Assembly (NCBI GenBank): GCA_002298785.1
Contig: DBMR01000046.1
Span: 124,001-188,000, forward strand
From: Verrucomicrobia subdivision 3 bacterium UBA693
GTDB taxonomy: Bacteria; Verrucomicrobiota; Verrucomicrobiia; Limisphaerales; UBA8199
DNA length: 64,000 nucleotides
Reading direction: 5' to 3'
The notes under the pieces are model-generated. The model did not search any database. It worked only from the letters and a program-made list of their open reading frames with translations, and was not told where the DNA came from. Positions 61,976 to 64,000 of this stretch are shown in pieces. The position numbers and the translations under genes are program-made. The first letter of the stretch is position 1. Every line of letters begins with the position of its first letter.

Positions 61976-62212
61976 TCACCGCTCTTCAGAAACATCAAAT
62001 TGACCGCCGCGATATATACCGACGAGACACCCAAAACTGTTACCTTCCTGGTCACGAACCGCCAGCAGCCTGACACCAGTATCAAGCTCCAGCACTAGCG
62101 GTTGCTGATAGCCAATCGCCTGTATGCCGATCTGCTTCTGCTCTGCCGGAGTTAACATACGCACACGGGTAATCCGTGCGCCCTTCAAAGATGGGACTTG
62201 GATTTTCTCCAT
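61976..62212 (-). CDS. Small hypothetical protein
   Basis: This 78-residue protein reads MEKIQVPSLKGARITRVRML, then PLVLELDTGVRLLAVRDQEG and GNSFGCLVGIYRG. The ordering of a strand-rich domain with a DxEGN segment resembles small conserved bacterial proteins of unknown function (a V.ELDdGt.L...RDeEGN pattern). It is the second gene after the DpnI homologue, 26 bases downstream and on the same strand, so co-transcription is likely. No catalytic motif is evident. It could be a partner of the restriction protein or simply a neighbour. Confidence 0.75.
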   Translation of the reverse strand: MEKIQVPSLKGARITRVRMLTPAEQKQIGIQAIGYQQPLVLELDTGVRLLAVRDQEGNSFGCLVGIYRGGQFDVSEER

Positions 62213-62238
62213 CGATGGACATGTTGCGAACTGAAATC

Positions 62239-63006
62239 CTACTTAAGCCTCCATTGGTTGCGGCCGACATGCCATAAAATCCCCGCGTCACGCAGGACCT
62301 GAAGCTGCTGACGAATCTTTGGGCGGACGTGATGGTTGACTGGGTGCAGGTTCTGCAGATCTTTATCGAAAGCGTATGCATCCTGTGTTGTGAATTCCGC
62401 CTTGCCTAGTCTGCTGATAGCGTTGAGGACGTCCAGGGTCCACCCGCGTTCAGAGGCTCCGATCCCCCTCAGTGGCTTAAGCCTCTTAAAGTCAGCTCGT
62501 ACGTCACGTTCAAGCCGCGGCTGGCCTCTGACAACAATTGGTATTCGTGCATCAGGCGCGATTCGATCAAGTGCGATGTTGCAGCCAACCCATCCAGCCC
62601 GACGCGCCGTGTCCGCGAGCGGCTTTCGCTTGATAATCGCAGATTCAGGAAGTGCAAAGTGCGGAACAAGCAAGAGATCAAGAACGCGCCAACTGCCGCT
62701 GTCATACCGTAGCAAGAGCAGGTTCGGCGTTTTGTCCTTTCGAATTGCTTCCACCATCGCCGCGTATGCGCCGTCGCAAATCCGGGGCCCGATTGCTCCG
62801 CTCGTTCCCTTCAATTGGAAGGGGGCGTTACATCGAGGACAGATTAGGTCCGCAGACTTATAATTGTTCGCCAGCTGACTAAGTTCTGAAGAATCGCAGT
62901 TCGCGCAAAATAATTCCTTCGCTCCCCACCCCTCGGTGACCACACGTGCCTGTTGGCATCGGCTCTTGTAACCGGAGGCAAGCAGTGCTGGCATTTGTAG
63001 ATTCAT
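62239..63006 (-). CDS. DpnI-family methyl-directed restriction endonuclease homologue
   Basis: The 255-residue protein follows S. pneumoniae DpnI closely over its whole length (family sequence recalled from memory): SGYKSRCQQARVVTEGWGAK, CANC...SADLICPRC (zinc ligands Cys34, Cys37, Cys56, Cys59), DGAYAAMVEAI, IIKRKPLADTARRAGWVGCN, SERGWTLDVLNAI and the C-terminal winged helix IRQQLQVLRDAGI. DpnI cuts G(m6A)TC. Asp53 and Lys66 of the PD-(D/E)xK site are kept, but residue 64 is Gln (FQLKG) where DpnI has Glu (FELKS). Whether this weakens cleavage is unknown. No methylase lies nearby. An ordinary DpnI would require the host to lack Dam methylation. Confidence 0.92.
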   Translation of the reverse strand: MNLQMPALLASGYKSRCQQARVVTEGWGAKELFCANCDSSELSQLANNYKSADLICPRCNAPFQLKGTSGAIGPRICDGAYAAMVEAIRKDKTPNLLLLRYDSGSWRVLDLLLVPHFALPESAIIKRKPLADTARRAGWVGCNIALDRIAPDARIPIVVRGQPRLERDVRADFKRLKPLRGIGASERGWTLDVLNAISRLGKAEFTTQDAYAFDKDLQNLHPVNHHVRPKIRQQLQVLRDAGILWHVGRNQWRLK

Positions 63007-63222
63007 ATCGCAAATGTGCGGCTTTCCGAATTTGGAAGCAAACCTGCACTGCGCACTCTGGCGTTGCCGCCCGCCCTATACTTCTCAGCTTCTCCGTGTC
63101 CCATCTTGATTACGTCAATAATAATTGCATAACTGAAGCAATTTATGGTCGCCCATCGCTCAGGCTGACCCCATTTTATGGAGCGGACTTGGCCACCCGC
63201 AGGAAGGGCGACCCGGTGAGTA

Positions 63223-63852
63223 ATGATAAAAATGAAACAAATCGAAAGACGATTCGGGTGGTCGGCTCTGCTGCTGACGCTCCTGCTTTTTATTCAGGCC
63301 GGCTGCATGTCGCCGGCGCGCAAATTGGACGAGGCTGCGGTCAAGCAGAGCATTCATAATGGGCAGACGCTCGCCGAAGTCCGGCAGCTCTTTGGGCAGC
63401 CAAAGCGAAGCTCAACCGGTACCGCCGGCCGAGTTCTGGATGTGTTTTGTGTCCTACTGGCTCCGCCCGGCAGGAGCACCGCTTGGGACAGCATGGATGT
63501 GCGCTCGCTCCACGTCCTGTATGGCGCTGACAACCGGGTCGAGAAATTCACCTATTATGTTGGCAAGACCAGGGTGTATTCGTCCGCCTTCGACCAACAA
63601 TGGCAGGTGGGCACACCGCTCGAGGAGGGCAAGGTGAGTCAGATTCAACGAAACGTCACCACCCGCGCTGAACTCCTCCGGATGTTCGGGGCCGCCACCG
63701 CGGAAGGCCTGGATGCTTACGGCGATAATACCATGTCCTGGACCTTTATCCGCGGTCGCGACAACGGTTCCAAGAGCAGCCGGGAATTGATAGTGAGGCT
63801 CGATGATAATTCAGTTGCGGTGGACTACTTGTTTCAACGCGTTAACCTCTGA
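63223..63852 (+). CDS. Outer-membrane-type lipoprotein with BamE/SmpA-like repeats
   Basis: The 209-residue protein has a lipoprotein signal (LLLTLLLFIQAGC, Cys about 28 from ATG 63223; ATG 63232 would shorten it by three residues). The mature part has two short BamE-like segments, KQSIHNGQTLAEVRQLFGQP and NVTTRAELLRMFGAAT, each leading into a beta region with WDSMDVRSLHVLYG and DNTMSWTFIRGR. That fits a SmpA/OmlA-type fold duplicated in tandem. It is probably an envelope lipoprotein processed by Lgt. It precedes the LptF/LptG-type gene on the same strand, which fits an envelope-assembly context. Confidence 0.8.
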   Translation: MIKMKQIERRFGWSALLLTLLLFIQAGCMSPARKLDEAAVKQSIHNGQTLAEVRQLFGQPKRSSTGTAGRVLDVFCVLLAPPGRSTAWDSMDVRSLHVLYGADNRVEKFTYYVGKTRVYSSAFDQQWQVGTPLEEGKVSQIQRNVTTRAELLRMFGAATAEGLDAYGDNTMSWTFIRGRDNGSKSSRELIVRLDDNSVAVDYLFQRVNL

Positions 63853-63939
63853 AATCCAGGCTTAACGACCGCGAGGAAGCGGGCCGGGCATGGTGTTGCC
63901 ATTGCCAAGGCTCATTGTGACGAGTAGCCTGCGCGCTAC

Positions 63940-64000
63940 ATGCGGTTGTTGGACCGTTACCTTTTGCGGGAACTGTTGGTTCCCATGTTTTACTGCCTGA
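63940..64000 (+). CDS. LptF/LptG-type LPS-export permease, N-terminus only (cut by window edge)
   Basis: From ATG 63940 twenty codons read MRLLDRYLLRELLVPMFYCL before the window ends. This is the typical amphipathic start of YjgP/YjgQ permeases (MRLLDRYLLRELLVPF...), which with LptB drive lipopolysaccharide transport from the inner membrane. The start is 88 bases after the lipoprotein stop. The call rests on this short stretch only, and LptF cannot be told from LptG. Confidence 0.7.
   Translation, partial: MRLLDRYLLRELLVPMFYCL

Noticed and set aside
1..64000. CRISPR arrays, insertion sequences, prophage genes and rRNA operon
   Set aside because: No regularly spaced repeat array, transposase or integrase motif, phage structural gene or rRNA sequence was seen on either strand.

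Overview
The window is high-GC DNA from a bacterium that fits the Verrucomicrobiota, probably the Limisphaerales/Pedosphaeraceae side. The basis is a set of marker-like families read from the translations: a GloVer (Gloeobacter/Verrucomicrobium) repeat protein, the Chlamydiae/Verrucomicrobia 51-residue small basic protein, an H-X9-DG prepilin-like protein, LamG/Ig-like giant secreted proteins and a broad set of glycoside hydrolases. No tools were run, so the taxonomy is inference. There is no prophage, insertion sequence, CRISPR array or rRNA operon in the window; there is one tRNA (tRNA-His, minus strand).

Layout. 1-10.6 kb: the end of a LytTR-type regulator, a GloVer-repeat secreted protein, a PAS histidine kinase, two paralogous small membrane proteins, then a GH116 and a GH29 glycosidase. 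10.6-17 kb: repeat-rich spacer, an orphan glycosidase-like protein and a GH76 endo-mannanase-like protein. 17-35.3 kb is mostly housekeeping: recN, a pseudopilin-like protein with a secreted repeat protein, lgt-miaA (plus), then on the minus strand murJ, an MnmC1-like methyltransferase, a deoxyhypusine-synthase homologue, trpC, prfB with its programmed +1 frameshift intact, folD, an SH3 protein, an RsuA/RluB-type pseudouridine synthase, the small basic protein and tRNA-His. 35.4-50.4 kb is accessory: a 1376-residue LamG/Ig protein, a frameshifted secreted protein, a TSUP permease, an alpha/beta hydrolase, a PA0069-type radical SAM protein, a GH51-like and a GH127 arabinofuranosidase side by side, and the deletion remnant of a XylR/AraC regulator beside them. 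50.7-64 kb: a translationally coupled pair (TIR-like/membrane/alpha-alpha toroid protein plus a c-type cytochrome lipoprotein), a zinc metallopeptidase, a quinol nitric oxide reductase with an FNR-type box, a histidine kinase with a Cys-rich PAS domain, ftsK, a two-gene unit with a DpnI homologue, a lipoprotein, and the first codons of an LptF/LptG permease.

How the genes work together. The GH116, GH29, GH76, GH51 and GH127 enzymes and the orphan glycosidase-like protein point to growth on plant or algal polysaccharides rich in arabinose, fucose, mannose and glucose. Several secreted proteins end in the same kind of roughly 60-residue C-terminal module, which may be a surface-sorting or anchoring signal. 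norB indicates NO detoxification or respiration under low oxygen.

The strongest candidates for something undescribed are the TIR-like/toroid/cytochrome pair at 50748-53767 and the solitary DpnI homologue, whose catalytic Glu64 is replaced by Gln.
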